Origin: Lachnospiraceae bacterium
Lineage (GTDB): Bacteria > Bacillota > Clostridia > Lachnospirales > Lachnospiraceae
Reading direction: 5' to 3'
DNA length: 64,000 bases
Assembly: GCA_017500935.1 (NCBI GenBank)
Contig: JAFVXW010000030.1
Coordinates: 1-64,000, forward strand
The notes beneath the pieces are model-generated. The model was not told where the DNA came from and made no database searches. It was given only the letters and a program-made list of their open reading frames with translations. Shown here piece after piece: positions 44,963 to 52,914 of the stretch (positions within the stretch are counted from its first letter, which is position 1; the number at the start of each line of letters is the position of its first letter). The position numbers were made by a program, and so were the translations under genes.

Positions 44963-45661
44963 ATGATTTCAGAGAATTTAAAGGATGTACATAACCGGAT
45001 AGATGCTGCCGAATTAAGAGCCAATAGAAATGCCGGAAGCGCAAAGCTGATCGCGGTTACAAAAACCAAGCCGGTCTCTGATCTGATGGAAGCGTATCAG
45101 GCCGGTGAACGGGATTTTGGTGAAAATAAAGTGCAGGAAATGCTTGAAAAACAAGAACAGCTTCCCAAGGATATCAGATGGCATCTGATCGGACATCTCC
45201 AGACAAATAAAGTAAAATATGTAGTTGGTAATGTATTTTTGATTCACAGCGTGGATTCTTTACGTCTGGCTGAGGAAATCAGCAAAGTGGCTGTTAAGAA
45301 AAATGTGACTGCTGATATTCTGATCGAAGTAAATGCTGCAAATGAAGAATCCAAATTTGGTACAGCTTTGGAGGAAACGCTTTCTTTGGTCGAAAACATC
45401 GCCAAGCTTCCGAATATTTCCATTAAAGGTCTGATGACGATCGCGCCGTTTACGGAAGATGCAGAAAGCAACCGGAAATATTTCAGGGCACTGAAAGAAT
45501 TATCTGTTGACATAACACGTAAAAACGTTGATAATGTATCTATGGATATTTTGTCCATGGGAATGACAGGTGATTATGAAGTCGCAGTCGAAGAAGGCGC
45601 CTCTTATGTAAGAGTCGGCACTGGAATCTTTGGCATGCGCCGTCTTTCTATATCAGAATAA
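44963..45661 (+). CDS. yggS: YggS-family PLP homeostasis protein (YlmE-like)
   Basis: A 232-residue single-domain PLP-binding TIM-barrel protein that buffers cellular pyridoxal phosphate. The PLP lysine is in LIAVTKTKP (about 30-38). FGENKVQE, WHLIGHLQTNK, SVDS, GLMTIAPF and SMGMTGDYEVAVEEG are family signatures. It sits 15 bases before sepF, as ylmE does in Bacillus. AGAGG precedes the ATG. Confidence 0.94.
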   Translation: MISENLKDVHNRIDAAELRANRNAGSAKLIAVTKTKPVSDLMEAYQAGERDFGENKVQEMLEKQEQLPKDIRWHLIGHLQTNKVKYVVGNVFLIHSVDSLRLAEEISKVAVKKNVTADILIEVNAANEESKFGTALEETLSLVENIAKLPNISIKGLMTIAPFTEDAESNRKYFRALKELSVDITRKNVDNVSMDILSMGMTGDYEVAVEEGASYVRVGTGIFGMRRLSISE

Positions 45662-45676
45662 AGGAGAACAAAACCA

Positions 45677-46207
45677 ATGGCTGGAGTTATGGATAAATTT
45701 TTAAACATCATGAAGCTGAATGATGAAGAAGATTACTATGAGGATGATTATTATGACGAGGAAGAAGATGAACCTGTCGTAGAAAAGAAATCCTCTAAGA
45801 TTAAGAATATCAATAAGTATGATGCCTATGATGAGATGGACAAGCCTAAGAAAAGCAGCTCTTCATCTTCTGCAGCGAAAGTAACACAGATGCGTCAGCC
45901 TTCCAAGAAGAGTTCTTCCGGAAGCGGTATGGAAGTCTGTGTGATCAAACCCACTTCTGTAGAAGAAGCAAGAGAAATCACAGAGACATTACTGGCAAAC
46001 CGCACTGTAGTTCTGAATATGGAAGGACTTGATGTGGATGTTGCACAGAGAATTATCGATTTTACGTCAGGTTCCTGTTATGCGATCAATGGCAATCTGC
46101 AGAAAATATCACATTTTATTTTTATCATTACACCTGCAAGTGTTGATATTTCCGGCGATTTTCAGGATCTGTTAAACGGATCTTTTGAAGTAAAGGGTAT
46201 GAAATAA
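45677..46207 (+). CDS. sepF: cell division protein SepF
   Basis: Links FtsZ filaments to the membrane and shapes the septum. The 176 residues have an N-terminal amphipathic helix (MAGVMDKFLNIMKL), a very acidic Tyr/Glu/Asp stretch, a Ser/Lys linker, and a C-terminal alpha/beta domain starting VCVIKPTSVEEAREI with NMEGLDVDVAQRIIDF. AAAGGAG precedes the ATG, and a terminator follows. Confidence 0.95.
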   Translation: MAGVMDKFLNIMKLNDEEDYYEDDYYDEEEDEPVVEKKSSKIKNINKYDAYDEMDKPKKSSSSSSAAKVTQMRQPSKKSSSGSGMEVCVIKPTSVEEAREITETLLANRTVVLNMEGLDVDVAQRIIDFTSGSCYAINGNLQKISHFIFIITPASVDISGDFQDLLNGSFEVKGMK

Positions 46208-46240
46208 TTACAGTATCAGGATATAAGAAGAAATAATCAG

Positions 46241-46267
46241 ACTTCCTGCCATTGGCAGGAAGTTTTT
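46241..46267 (+). terminator. terminator between sepF and aroB
   Basis: ACTTCCTGCC (46241-46250) pairs perfectly with 46254-46263 around a three-base loop, then a T-run. It ends about 25 bases before the aroB start, leaving little room for a separate promoter, so aroB may depend on readthrough or on signals inside the hairpin region. Confidence 0.85.
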
Positions 46268-46292
46268 CGTGAATTATGAAAGGATGATCAAT

Positions 46293-47399
46293 ATGAACAA
46301 GAGAATGACCGTTTCACCCAGGAATTATCCCAGCTACGACATAGTTTTTACAAGAGGATTTGAAGAACTGACTGACGAACTGCAGGCAGATTCTCTTCAT
46401 TATGGAGGAAAAAAGATCTGTATTGTAACAGATTCAAATGTTGCGCCTTTATATGCAGAAGCCGTAAAAAATGCAGTTAAAAATGTCGGCTGCAGCTGTG
46501 ATATCTTTACATTTCAGGCAGGGGAAGCACAGAAAAATCTTGATACCGTAAAGGAACTGTATGAGTTTCTGATCGCGCGCAATTATTCCAGACAGGATGT
46601 GCTTGCAGCGCTTGGCGGAGGTGTTGTCGGCGATCTGACAGGTTTTGCAGCTTCCACATATCTTCGCGGAATTGATTTTATACAGATTCCCACAACGCTT
46701 CTTGCACAGGTAGATTCCAGCATCGGCGGAAAGACCGGTGTCGATATGGATGAATATAAGAATATGGTAGGCGCATTCAGAATGCCCAGACTTGTTTATA
46801 TGAACCTGGATACCCTGAATACACTGGACGGCAGACAGTTTTCCAATGGTTTTGCCGAAGCGATGAAAGCCGGACTGATCAAAAACAGCAAATTTTACTG
46901 GTGGCAGATTCAGAATATGTATGAAATCTGCGAAAAAGATCCCGAAACCTTACTGGAACTGATTTTAAAAAGCTGCGATATCAAAAGACAGATCGTAGAA
47001 AATGATCCGGAGGAAAAGGCTGAAAGGGCGCTTTTAAATCTTGGACATACTCTCGGTCATGCTATTGAAAAAAGCAAAGGCTTTGAGCTTTTGCATGGAG
47101 AATGTGTTGCGCTTGGATGCGTAGGCGCTGCCTATATTTCATGGAAAAAAGATATGATTTCTATGGAAGAGTATTATGAGATCAGAGATATGTTTGTTCC
47201 GTTCGGACTTCCCATCACAGCGGATCAGCTGAACGCAGAGGAGATCATTTCCATTACACGTTCAGACAAGAAAGTAAAAGACGGCAAAGTCAGATTTGTC
47301 CTGTTAAAAGGTATTGGAAAGGCTGTTATTGACGATACCGTTACCGAAGAAGAAATGGCAGCTGCTGTTGAAGAGCTGAATTTTAAGGAAGAGGTATAA
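46293..47399 (+). CDS. aroB: 3-dehydroquinate synthase
   Basis: Second step of the shikimate pathway, turning DAHP into 3-dehydroquinate with NAD and a metal. The 368 residues contain GGGVVGDLTGFAASTYLRG, IPTTLLAQVDSSIGGKTGVD, metal ligands in GHTLGHAIE and LLHGECVALG, and SDKKVKDG. ATG 46293 is chosen for GAAAGGA eight bases upstream. The open frame starts earlier at GTG 46269. No other aro gene is in view. Confidence 0.94.
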   Translation: MNKRMTVSPRNYPSYDIVFTRGFEELTDELQADSLHYGGKKICIVTDSNVAPLYAEAVKNAVKNVGCSCDIFTFQAGEAQKNLDTVKELYEFLIARNYSRQDVLAALGGGVVGDLTGFAASTYLRGIDFIQIPTTLLAQVDSSIGGKTGVDMDEYKNMVGAFRMPRLVYMNLDTLNTLDGRQFSNGFAEAMKAGLIKNSKFYWWQIQNMYEICEKDPETLLELILKSCDIKRQIVENDPEEKAERALLNLGHTLGHAIEKSKGFELLHGECVALGCVGAAYISWKKDMISMEEYYEIRDMFVPFGLPITADQLNAEEIISITRSDKKVKDGKVRFVLLKGIGKAVIDDTVTEEEMAAAVEELNFKEEV

Positions 47400-47404
47400 G
47401 CTGC

Positions 47405-47932
47405 ATGAAACTTACCTGTAAAAAAATGTTTCTTCTGGATCTGTTACTTGTTTTTGCCGGGATTTTTCTGGACAGAATTACAAAACTCTGGGCTGTTTCC
47501 CGCCTGAAAGGACAGCAGGAAATCGTACTGATCAAAAACGCTTTGGAGCTGCGCTATCTGGAAAACAGGGGAGCCGCATTCGGCATTTTACAGAATCAGA
47601 AAACCTTTTTTATAATCATAACAACCATTATTTCACTTCTTTTGATTTATGTGCTTTTCTTGATGCCTTCTTCAAAAGAGTACAGATATTATCACATTGG
47701 CGGAAGTGTTCTTCTGGCTGGTGCACTCGGTAATTTCTGGGATCGTATCGCATACGATTATGTTGTGGACTTTATTTATGTTTCCCTGATTGATTTTCCG
47801 ATTTTTAACGTAGCGGATATCTATGTATCCTGTACCTGTATTGTCGGTGTACTGGCTGTTATTTTTATCAAAGGAGAAGACCCTGATTTTTCATTTCTGA
47901 CTCCCTGGAAGAAAAAAGAGGTTGAACAATAA
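47405..47932 (+). CDS. lspA: lipoprotein signal peptidase II
   Basis: Aspartic protease that cuts lipoprotein signal peptides in the membrane. The 175 residues have about four membrane helices. The two catalytic Asp are in VVDFIYV and FNVADIYVS, and NFWDRI and ENRGAAFGIL are also conserved. It lies five bases after aroB, with GAGG before the ATG, and butts against rluD. The carboxypeptidase lipoprotein at 41941 is one likely client. Confidence 0.95.
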   Translation: MKLTCKKMFLLDLLLVFAGIFLDRITKLWAVSRLKGQQEIVLIKNALELRYLENRGAAFGILQNQKTFFIIITTIISLLLIYVLFLMPSSKEYRYYHIGGSVLLAGALGNFWDRIAYDYVVDFIYVSLIDFPIFNVADIYVSCTCIVGVLAVIFIKGEDPDFSFLTPWKKKEVEQ

Positions 47933-48850
47933 ATGGAACTGTTTCGTTTTCAGATCACGGAAGAAATGGAAGAGGAACGCATTGACAAAGCTTTAAATCT
48001 GTTAATGGAAACCTTATCAAGATCCTATATACAGAAAATGATACGGGAAGGCAATGTTTTTGTGAATGAAAAAGCTGTCAAGGCAAATTACCGTGTAAAG
48101 ACAGATGATGATGTTTCTTTTTATCTTCCCAAAGCACAGGAGCCGGATATAGAACCGGAAGATATCCCTCTGGACATTCTGTATGAGGATGATTCTGTAT
48201 TGGTCGTAAATAAGCCAAAGGGCATGGTCGTACACCCTGCAGCCGGTCATTACAGCAAGACTCTTGTAAATGCTGTCATGTTTCACTGCAAGGGCAATCT
48301 TTCCGGTATCAATGGATGTATGAGACCCGGAATCGTGCACAGAATCGATAAGGATACCACGGGCTCCCTTATCATCTGTAAAAATGATCTGGCACATCAG
48401 TCCATTGCCGCACAACTGAAAGAGCATTCCATTGTCAGAAAATACCGTGCTATTGTACATGGCGTACTCAAAGAAGAAGAGGGTACAATAAATGCCCCTA
48501 TCGGAAGACATCCGGTTGAACGCAAGATGATGGCGGTCAATCATAAAAACGGCAAGGAAGCTGTGACACATTATAAGGTTCTGGAACGTTTTAAAAATTA
48601 CACTTATATTGAATGTCAGCTTGAAACCGGACGTACCCACCAGATTCGTGTGCATATGGCTTCCATCGGTCATCCGCTTTTGGGAGATGAGGTTTACGGT
48701 CCCAAAAAGTGTCCTATTCCCCGCCTGGAAGGCCAGACGCTTCATGCCATGATTCTTGGCTTTATTCATCCGGTAACACATGAGTATATACAGACAACCG
48801 CTAAGCTGCCGGACTATTTTGAAAATATTCTGTCAAAAATAGAACGATAA
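47933..48850 (+). CDS. rluD: 23S rRNA pseudouridine synthase, RluD type
   Basis: A 305-residue RluA-family enzyme: an N-terminal S4 RNA-binding domain (about 13-75, SYIQKMIREGNVFVN), then the catalytic domain with GMVVHPAAGH and the catalytic Asp in HRIDKDTTG. LETGRTHQIRVHMASIGHPLLGD is the other family block (split here by loops). Expected target is helix 69 of 23S rRNA, though RluD-like paralogues can differ. Paired with lspA as in many Firmicutes. Confidence 0.93.
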   Translation: MELFRFQITEEMEEERIDKALNLLMETLSRSYIQKMIREGNVFVNEKAVKANYRVKTDDDVSFYLPKAQEPDIEPEDIPLDILYEDDSVLVVNKPKGMVVHPAAGHYSKTLVNAVMFHCKGNLSGINGCMRPGIVHRIDKDTTGSLIICKNDLAHQSIAAQLKEHSIVRKYRAIVHGVLKEEEGTINAPIGRHPVERKMMAVNHKNGKEAVTHYKVLERFKNYTYIECQLETGRTHQIRVHMASIGHPLLGDEVYGPKKCPIPRLEGQTLHAMILGFIHPVTHEYIQTTAKLPDYFENILSKIER

Positions 48851-48906
48851 AGTTAAGAAAACTTAATAAATGTTAAAAAAGAATAAAATATATCAACTGT
48901 CACCCG

Positions 48907-48935
48907 TTGCATATTGTGTCGATTTGTGCTAAACT
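48907..48935 (+). promoter_or_regulatory. likely promoter of the unknown pair and cstA
   Basis: TTGCAT (48907-48912), 17 bases, TAAACT (48930-48935), in the AT-rich gap after rluD. AGGAGG and GTG follow about 25-33 bases on. Confidence 0.45.
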
Positions 48936-48967
48936 TTGATTTAAGTTTTGCACAGGAGGCTTTGTTT

Positions 48968-49357
48968 GTGAAATTACATTCCCTTACAACCGCTGTCACT
49001 GATACAGATTCTCTGAAAAGAGAATTTGCCCAAGGACATGAAATCGGCATAATCCGGCTTGGTGACAGTTTTCTTTTTTTTAAGAAGTTTTTAAAAGTTT
49101 ATTATATTCCATATAAAGATATCACCAGATGTTTTCGCAGAGTTATGGAAGTACCGATGAAGATGTGCTGCGGAAAAGGAGAATTCCAGATTGAGAATCT
49201 GGTAATCTGTTCCGGTGATCAGGAGATTGCACAGCTCCAGATTCCGGGAACGAAAGCAGCCAGAATTCTGATGGAAGAGTTGAAAAATAAGATTCCTCAT
49301 GCACAGTTTTCTTCCCCGAAAGCAGATGATGAGCAAAAGACTGGAGATATTAAATGA
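48968..49357 (+). CDS. unrecognised protein, first of a coupled pair before cstA
   Basis: A 129-residue soluble protein with alternating strands and a Cys pair (KMCCGKGEF). VYYIPYKDITRCFRR and EIAQLQIPGTKAARILMEEL look like a small beta-rich regulatory or PH-like fold, but no family is recognised. GTG 48968 is chosen because AGGAGG (48954-48959) is eight bases upstream. The open frame begins earlier at 48914. Its stop overlaps the next ATG by four bases. Confidence 0.7.
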   Translation: MKLHSLTTAVTDTDSLKREFAQGHEIGIIRLGDSFLFFKKFLKVYYIPYKDITRCFRRVMEVPMKMCCGKGEFQIENLVICSGDQEIAQLQIPGTKAARILMEELKNKIPHAQFSSPKADDEQKTGDIK

Positions 49358-49860
49358 CAGCACAGGAAGCACTTGAAAAGCTTCTGCCCTCATATACGGC
49401 ATATTACAATGTCAAAAGAGAAAATATTACTGTACCTTTTGACGCGGAAGCGGAATTTTTTACGCACGATGAAGCATATTTTCTGATGAAGACTGCAAAG
49501 CTTGCTCAGTCAGAATCCAGAGAATTTGTTTTCTTTAAGGCAATGGATCATCTTGACGAACAGACTCTTACAGAGCTTGACAGCTTGGCATGGGAGACTG
49601 GTTTAAGCAGAGTAGAGCTTACACCTCTGCATCACAGTACAGATATTGCACTGGTGATCATGGCAGATACCATTGATAAAGCGGCAGACAAAAAACTGAA
49701 AAAACTGTCGCATTTTAAGAGCTATTACTTCTCATTCAGAGGTTTTAGCCGTTACAGACTGATTGCACTTGAGACTTCGACAGGTAAAGTAACCTACAAC
49801 CACCTGGGTTCCGAACTGAAAAAGCTCATCAGCAATATACAAAAGCAACCAAATAAGTAA
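49354..49860 (+). CDS. unrecognised protein, second of a coupled pair before cstA
   Basis: A 168-residue protein, basic towards its end (KLKKLSHFKSYYFSFRGFSRYRL). The start resembles the coupled ATGA of paired genes. No membrane helix, metal site or P-loop is seen. The central DEAYFLMKTAKLAQSESREF and DHLDEQTLTELDSLAWETG pieces are helical. The stop is 13 bases before cstA, so all three genes are likely one transcript, and a link to peptide or pyruvate uptake by CstA is possible only by context. Confidence 0.7.
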   Translation: MTAQEALEKLLPSYTAYYNVKRENITVPFDAEAEFFTHDEAYFLMKTAKLAQSESREFVFFKAMDHLDEQTLTELDSLAWETGLSRVELTPLHHSTDIALVIMADTIDKAADKKLKKLSHFKSYYFSFRGFSRYRLIALETSTGKVTYNHLGSELKKLISNIQKQPNK

Positions 49861-49873
49861 AGGAGAGAAAAAA

Positions 49874-51571
49874 ATGACAGCATTACTCATTATTCTCGCA
49901 GCATGCGCACTGCTTGTTATCGGTTATTTTACATATGGTAACTGGCTGTGCAAAGAGTGGGGCATCGATCCTAACAGAAAGACCCCCGCAATCGAAATGG
50001 AAGACGGTGTAGACTACGTTGCAGCTAAGCCTGCCGTACTGCTTGGTCACCATTTCTCCTCCATCGCTGGTGCAGGCCCTATCAATGGCCCTATCCAGGC
50101 ATCCATTTTCGGATGGGTTCCCGTTTTCATCTGGTGTGTAGTTGGTGGTATCTTTTTCGGCGGTCTGCAGGACTTTGGTTCCCTGTTCGCTTCCGTACGC
50201 CATGGTGGAAAATCCGTAGGTGAGATCATTAAGACATCTATGGGTAAGAGAGCACAGAAGTTATTCATTATTTTTGCACTTCTGGTTCTGATTCTGGTAA
50301 TCGCATCCTTTGTTAACGTTGTAGCTGGTACCTTCTTTACCGCTGACGGCGGTTTCGGTATCGCAGCAGGTCCTACCGGCAACCAGACAACAGCTATGAT
50401 CTCTCTGCTGTTTATCGTTCTGGCAATTATTTATGGTTACATCACCACCAAGTGCGGTATCAAGACTCTGCCTGCAACCATTCTTGGTATCATCGGCATC
50501 GTTCTTATCACTGTTATCGGTCTGAACTTTGGTTTTGTTATGGGCCGTACCGGATGGATTGTTTTCATCGGCGCATACATCACCATCGCATCCCTGGTTC
50601 CTGTATGGATCCTGCTGCAGCCCCGTGACTATCTGTCCAGCTTCCTGCTTTATGCAATGATGATTCTTGCAGTAGCAGGTATCGCTATCGCAGCAATTGC
50701 AGGTACCGCAACCTTCTCTATCCCTGCATTTACCGGCTGGTCTCCCAAGGCTGGTCAGTATCTGTTCCCGACCCTGTTCATCACTGTTGCCTGCGGTGCA
50801 TGTTCCGGTTTCCACAGCCTTATCGCTACCGGTACATCCGCTAAGCAGCTGGCTAACGAAAAAGATGCTAAGGTAATCGGATACGGTTCCATGCTGATTG
50901 AATCTGCTCTGGGTATCATCTCCCTGATCGCAGTTGGTATGGTATTCCAGAAATATCTGGATGGCGGTTTCGGTTCTCCCGCAGCAGCATTTGCGGCAGG
51001 TATCGCAACCATGTTCAACGTAGAAGGTTCTGCAGTTTACAACACCATTTATGCACTGCTTACCCTGGCAGTTTCCGTATTTGCTCTTACCTCTCTTGAC
51101 TCCGGTACTCGTCTGAGCCGTTATCTGTTCAGCGAACTGCTGCTTCAGGAAGGCGAAGCAACCTGGAAAGATGCAAAGGGTGCTCGCAAGTTCTTTGCAC
51201 ATCCCATGGTTGGTACTCTGATCATGGTTCTGATCGGCTGTATCCTTGGCGGTCTGTCCTTAAGCCAGATCTGGGGTCTGTTTGGTGCTGCTAACCAGCT
51301 GCTTGCAGGTATCGCTCTGATGGCAGTAGCTGCTTGGCTTGGCAATATCGGCAAGAACAACAAGATGTTTATCTTCCCTATGATCTTCATGCTTGTAGCT
51401 ACCATTTCCAGCCTTGTTATGACTGTAATCAACAAGATCAAAGCTGTTGGTGCAGGCACTGCTGCTTGGGGCGACTGGTTCCAGATGCTGTTTGCTGCAG
51501 CAATGGTAATCCTTGCTATGTTCTTGGTAGTTGAAGGCTTTACTACCTTCAAGAAGCAGATGAAGAAATAA
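49874..51571 (+). CDS. cstA: CstA-family carbon starvation transporter
   Basis: A 565-residue membrane protein with about 15 hydrophobic helices. Characterised members take up peptides or pyruvate in E. coli. The CstA blocks LGHHFSSIAGAGPINGPIQA (about 57-76), GGLQDFGSLFASVRHGGKS and SGFHSLIATGTSAKQLANE are intact. Codon choice (ggt, gct, atc, ctg) is shifted to that of strongly expressed genes compared with its neighbours. AAAGGAGAG precedes the ATG. A hairpin follows. Confidence 0.92.
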   Translation: MTALLIILAACALLVIGYFTYGNWLCKEWGIDPNRKTPAIEMEDGVDYVAAKPAVLLGHHFSSIAGAGPINGPIQASIFGWVPVFIWCVVGGIFFGGLQDFGSLFASVRHGGKSVGEIIKTSMGKRAQKLFIIFALLVLILVIASFVNVVAGTFFTADGGFGIAAGPTGNQTTAMISLLFIVLAIIYGYITTKCGIKTLPATILGIIGIVLITVIGLNFGFVMGRTGWIVFIGAYITIASLVPVWILLQPRDYLSSFLLYAMMILAVAGIAIAAIAGTATFSIPAFTGWSPKAGQYLFPTLFITVACGACSGFHSLIATGTSAKQLANEKDAKVIGYGSMLIESALGIISLIAVGMVFQKYLDGGFGSPAAAFAAGIATMFNVEGSAVYNTIYALLTLAVSVFALTSLDSGTRLSRYLFSELLLQEGEATWKDAKGARKFFAHPMVGTLIMVLIGCILGGLSLSQIWGLFGAANQLLAGIALMAVAAWLGNIGKNNKMFIFPMIFMLVATISSLVMTVINKIKAVGAGTAAWGDWFQMLFAAAMVILAMFLVVEGFTTFKKQMKK

Positions 51572-51610
51572 TTGATCTGCAAAAACGCAATTCTGTGAGA
51601 ATTCGTATTT

Positions 51611-51638
51611 GGATACCGGCCCGTTAGAGCCGGTATCC
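51611..51638 (+). terminator. hairpin terminator after cstA
   Basis: GGATACCGGC (51611-51620) pairs perfectly with 51629-51638 around an eight-base loop. The T-run after it is short (TTATGT), so termination may be partial. Confidence 0.7.
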
Positions 51639-51716
51639 TTATGTAAAAGAAGTGATGCTGCACTTTGTTCTCAACGAAATGGTTGCTTTGTTTTACAAAA
51701 AGAACAATTTGTTTTA

Positions 51717-51745
51717 TTGACATTTTAACAAATAGATGTTATGAT
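51717..51745 (+). promoter_or_regulatory. promoter of the rplU operon
   Basis: Consensus TTGACA (51717-51722), 17 bases, TATGAT (51740-51745). It lies about 100 bases before rplU and leaves room for a leader. Confidence 0.8.
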
Positions 51746-51751
51746 TCATGA

Positions 51752-51840
51752 GTATGCCGCGTAACGAGGTAAAAGAATGCTTGGAAGCATCACCGAAGTT
51801 AGCGAGTAACGTTAATTATTTTAACGCTTTGATAGGAGGT
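51752..51840 (+). promoter_or_regulatory. rplU leader, likely L21 leader RNA
   Basis: About 90 transcribed bases with short inverted repeats (AGCG ... CGCT near 51803-51829, and GCTTGGAAGC at 51780-51789) ending in TAGGAGG. The place is where Firmicutes carry the L21 leader, which is thought to bind L21 and control the operon. The assignment is by position and general structure, not a checked match. Confidence 0.45.
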
Positions 51841-51847
51841 GTCCTAG

Positions 51848-52153
51848 ATGTACGCAATTATTGCAACAGGTGGCAAACAGTACAAAGTAGCTGAAGGCGA
51901 CGTTCTCAAGGTTGAAAAGCTCGGTCTTGAAGCAGGCGCAACTGTTACATTTGACCAGGTAATCGCAGTAAGCAATGACGGCCTTAAGGTTGGCGCAGAC
52001 GTAGCTGGCGCAACCGTAACCGCAACCGTTATCGGTGAAGGCAAAGGTAAGAAGGTTATCGTTTACAAGTATAAGAGAAAAACCGGTTACCATAAGAAAA
52101 ACGGTCACAGACAAGCATACACTCAGGTTAAGATTGAAAAGATCAATGGCTAA
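51848..52153 (+). CDS. rplU: 50S ribosomal protein L21
   Basis: A 101-residue L21: [14 protein letters not shown] start, then the C-terminal [21 protein letters not shown] that contacts 23S rRNA. TAGGAGG lies eight bases upstream. It is the first gene of the rplU-prp-rpmA operon. Confidence 0.98.
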   Translation: MYAIIATGGKQYKVAEGDVLKVEKLGLEAGATVTFDQVIAVSNDGLKVGADVAGATVTATVIGEGKGKKVIVYKYKRKTGYHKKNGHRQAYTQVKIEKING

Positions 52154-52172
52154 GCCATTTTAGTATGCGGAA

Positions 52173-52499
52173 ATGACGACTTTTTTCTGTAAAAAGACTA
52201 AAAATGGTTATCGTGGATTTACGCTGACAGGGCATGCAGGATACGCAGACAGCGGATCTGATATCGTATGTGCAGCCATATCCGTTCTTGTGATCAACAC
52301 CATCAATGCGATGGAGACATTTGCAGATGAGAAGATGGAGGTTGTGGCAGGAGAAGAAGACGGTGTGATTGATGTTGTTTTTGTAAATCCGGTCAATGAG
52401 AAGACAGTTCTTTTGATGGATACCATGATTTTAGGTCTGAAAAGTATTGCACAACAGTACGGTAAAAAGTACTTGAGACTGAAATTCGAGGAGGTGTAA
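52173..52499 (+). CDS. prp: ribosomal-processing cysteine protease Prp
   Basis: Removes the N-terminal extension of L27 in Firmicutes, an essential step in Staphylococcus. The 108 residues have the catalytic pair in TGHAGYADSGSDIVCAAIS: the His of GHAGYA and the Cys of IVCAA. It lies between rplU and rpmA, its standard place. The ribosome site is poor (only GCGGA before the ATG), which may keep its level low against the two ribosomal proteins. Confidence 0.94.
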   Translation: MTTFFCKKTKNGYRGFTLTGHAGYADSGSDIVCAAISVLVINTINAMETFADEKMEVVAGEEDGVIDVVFVNPVNEKTVLLMDTMILGLKSIAQQYGKKYLRLKFEEV

Positions 52500-52502
52500 C
52501 AA

Positions 52503-52787
52503 ATGCTTAATATGAACCTTCAGTTTTTTGCTCATAAGAAAGGTGTAGGCTCCACCAAGAACGGTAGAGATTCCGAATCCAAGAGACTTGGAGCAAAGAG
52601 AGCAGACGGACAGTTTGTAAAGGCTGGCAACATCCTGTACAGACAGCGTGGAACCAAGATTCATCCCGGCATCAATGTTGGCATCGGTGGCGATGACACA
52701 TTATTTGCTAAGGTTGACGGCGTTCTGAAATTCGAAAGAAAAGGAAGAGACAAGAAACAGGCTTCCGTATATCCGGTAGAACAGTAA
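52503..52787 (+). CDS. rpmA: 50S ribosomal protein L27 with Prp-cleaved N-terminal extension
   Basis: A 94-residue L27. It begins [20 protein letters not shown]: the extension ends in the Prp motif with cleavage expected after LQFF, exposing AHKKG for the peptidyl transferase centre. GAGGAGG lies inside the prp end, and only three bases separate prp and rpmA. Confidence 0.98.
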
Positions 52788-52813
52788 GCATGTAAGGACA
52801 TAAGTCCAGTGGA

Positions 52814-52850
52814 GAGCCCACAGACAGGGATTGTTTGTGGGCTCTTATTG
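52814..52850 (+). terminator. terminator after rpmA
   Basis: GAGCCCACA (52814-52822) pairs with TGTGGGCTC (52836-52844), then TTATTG. Moderate strength, so some readthrough into obgE is likely. Confidence 0.7.
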
Positions 52851-52914
52851 GGTTAATGGTCACAAAAAAACAGTAACTGTAGGGAAACCCAAGAATGACC
52901 AATGGAGAATGAAT

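Noticed and set aside
50261..51202. Long antisense open frame (313 codons) across cstA
   Set aside because: The + strand encodes intact CstA, and the antisense product is Cys/Gln-rich nonsense without a start signal.
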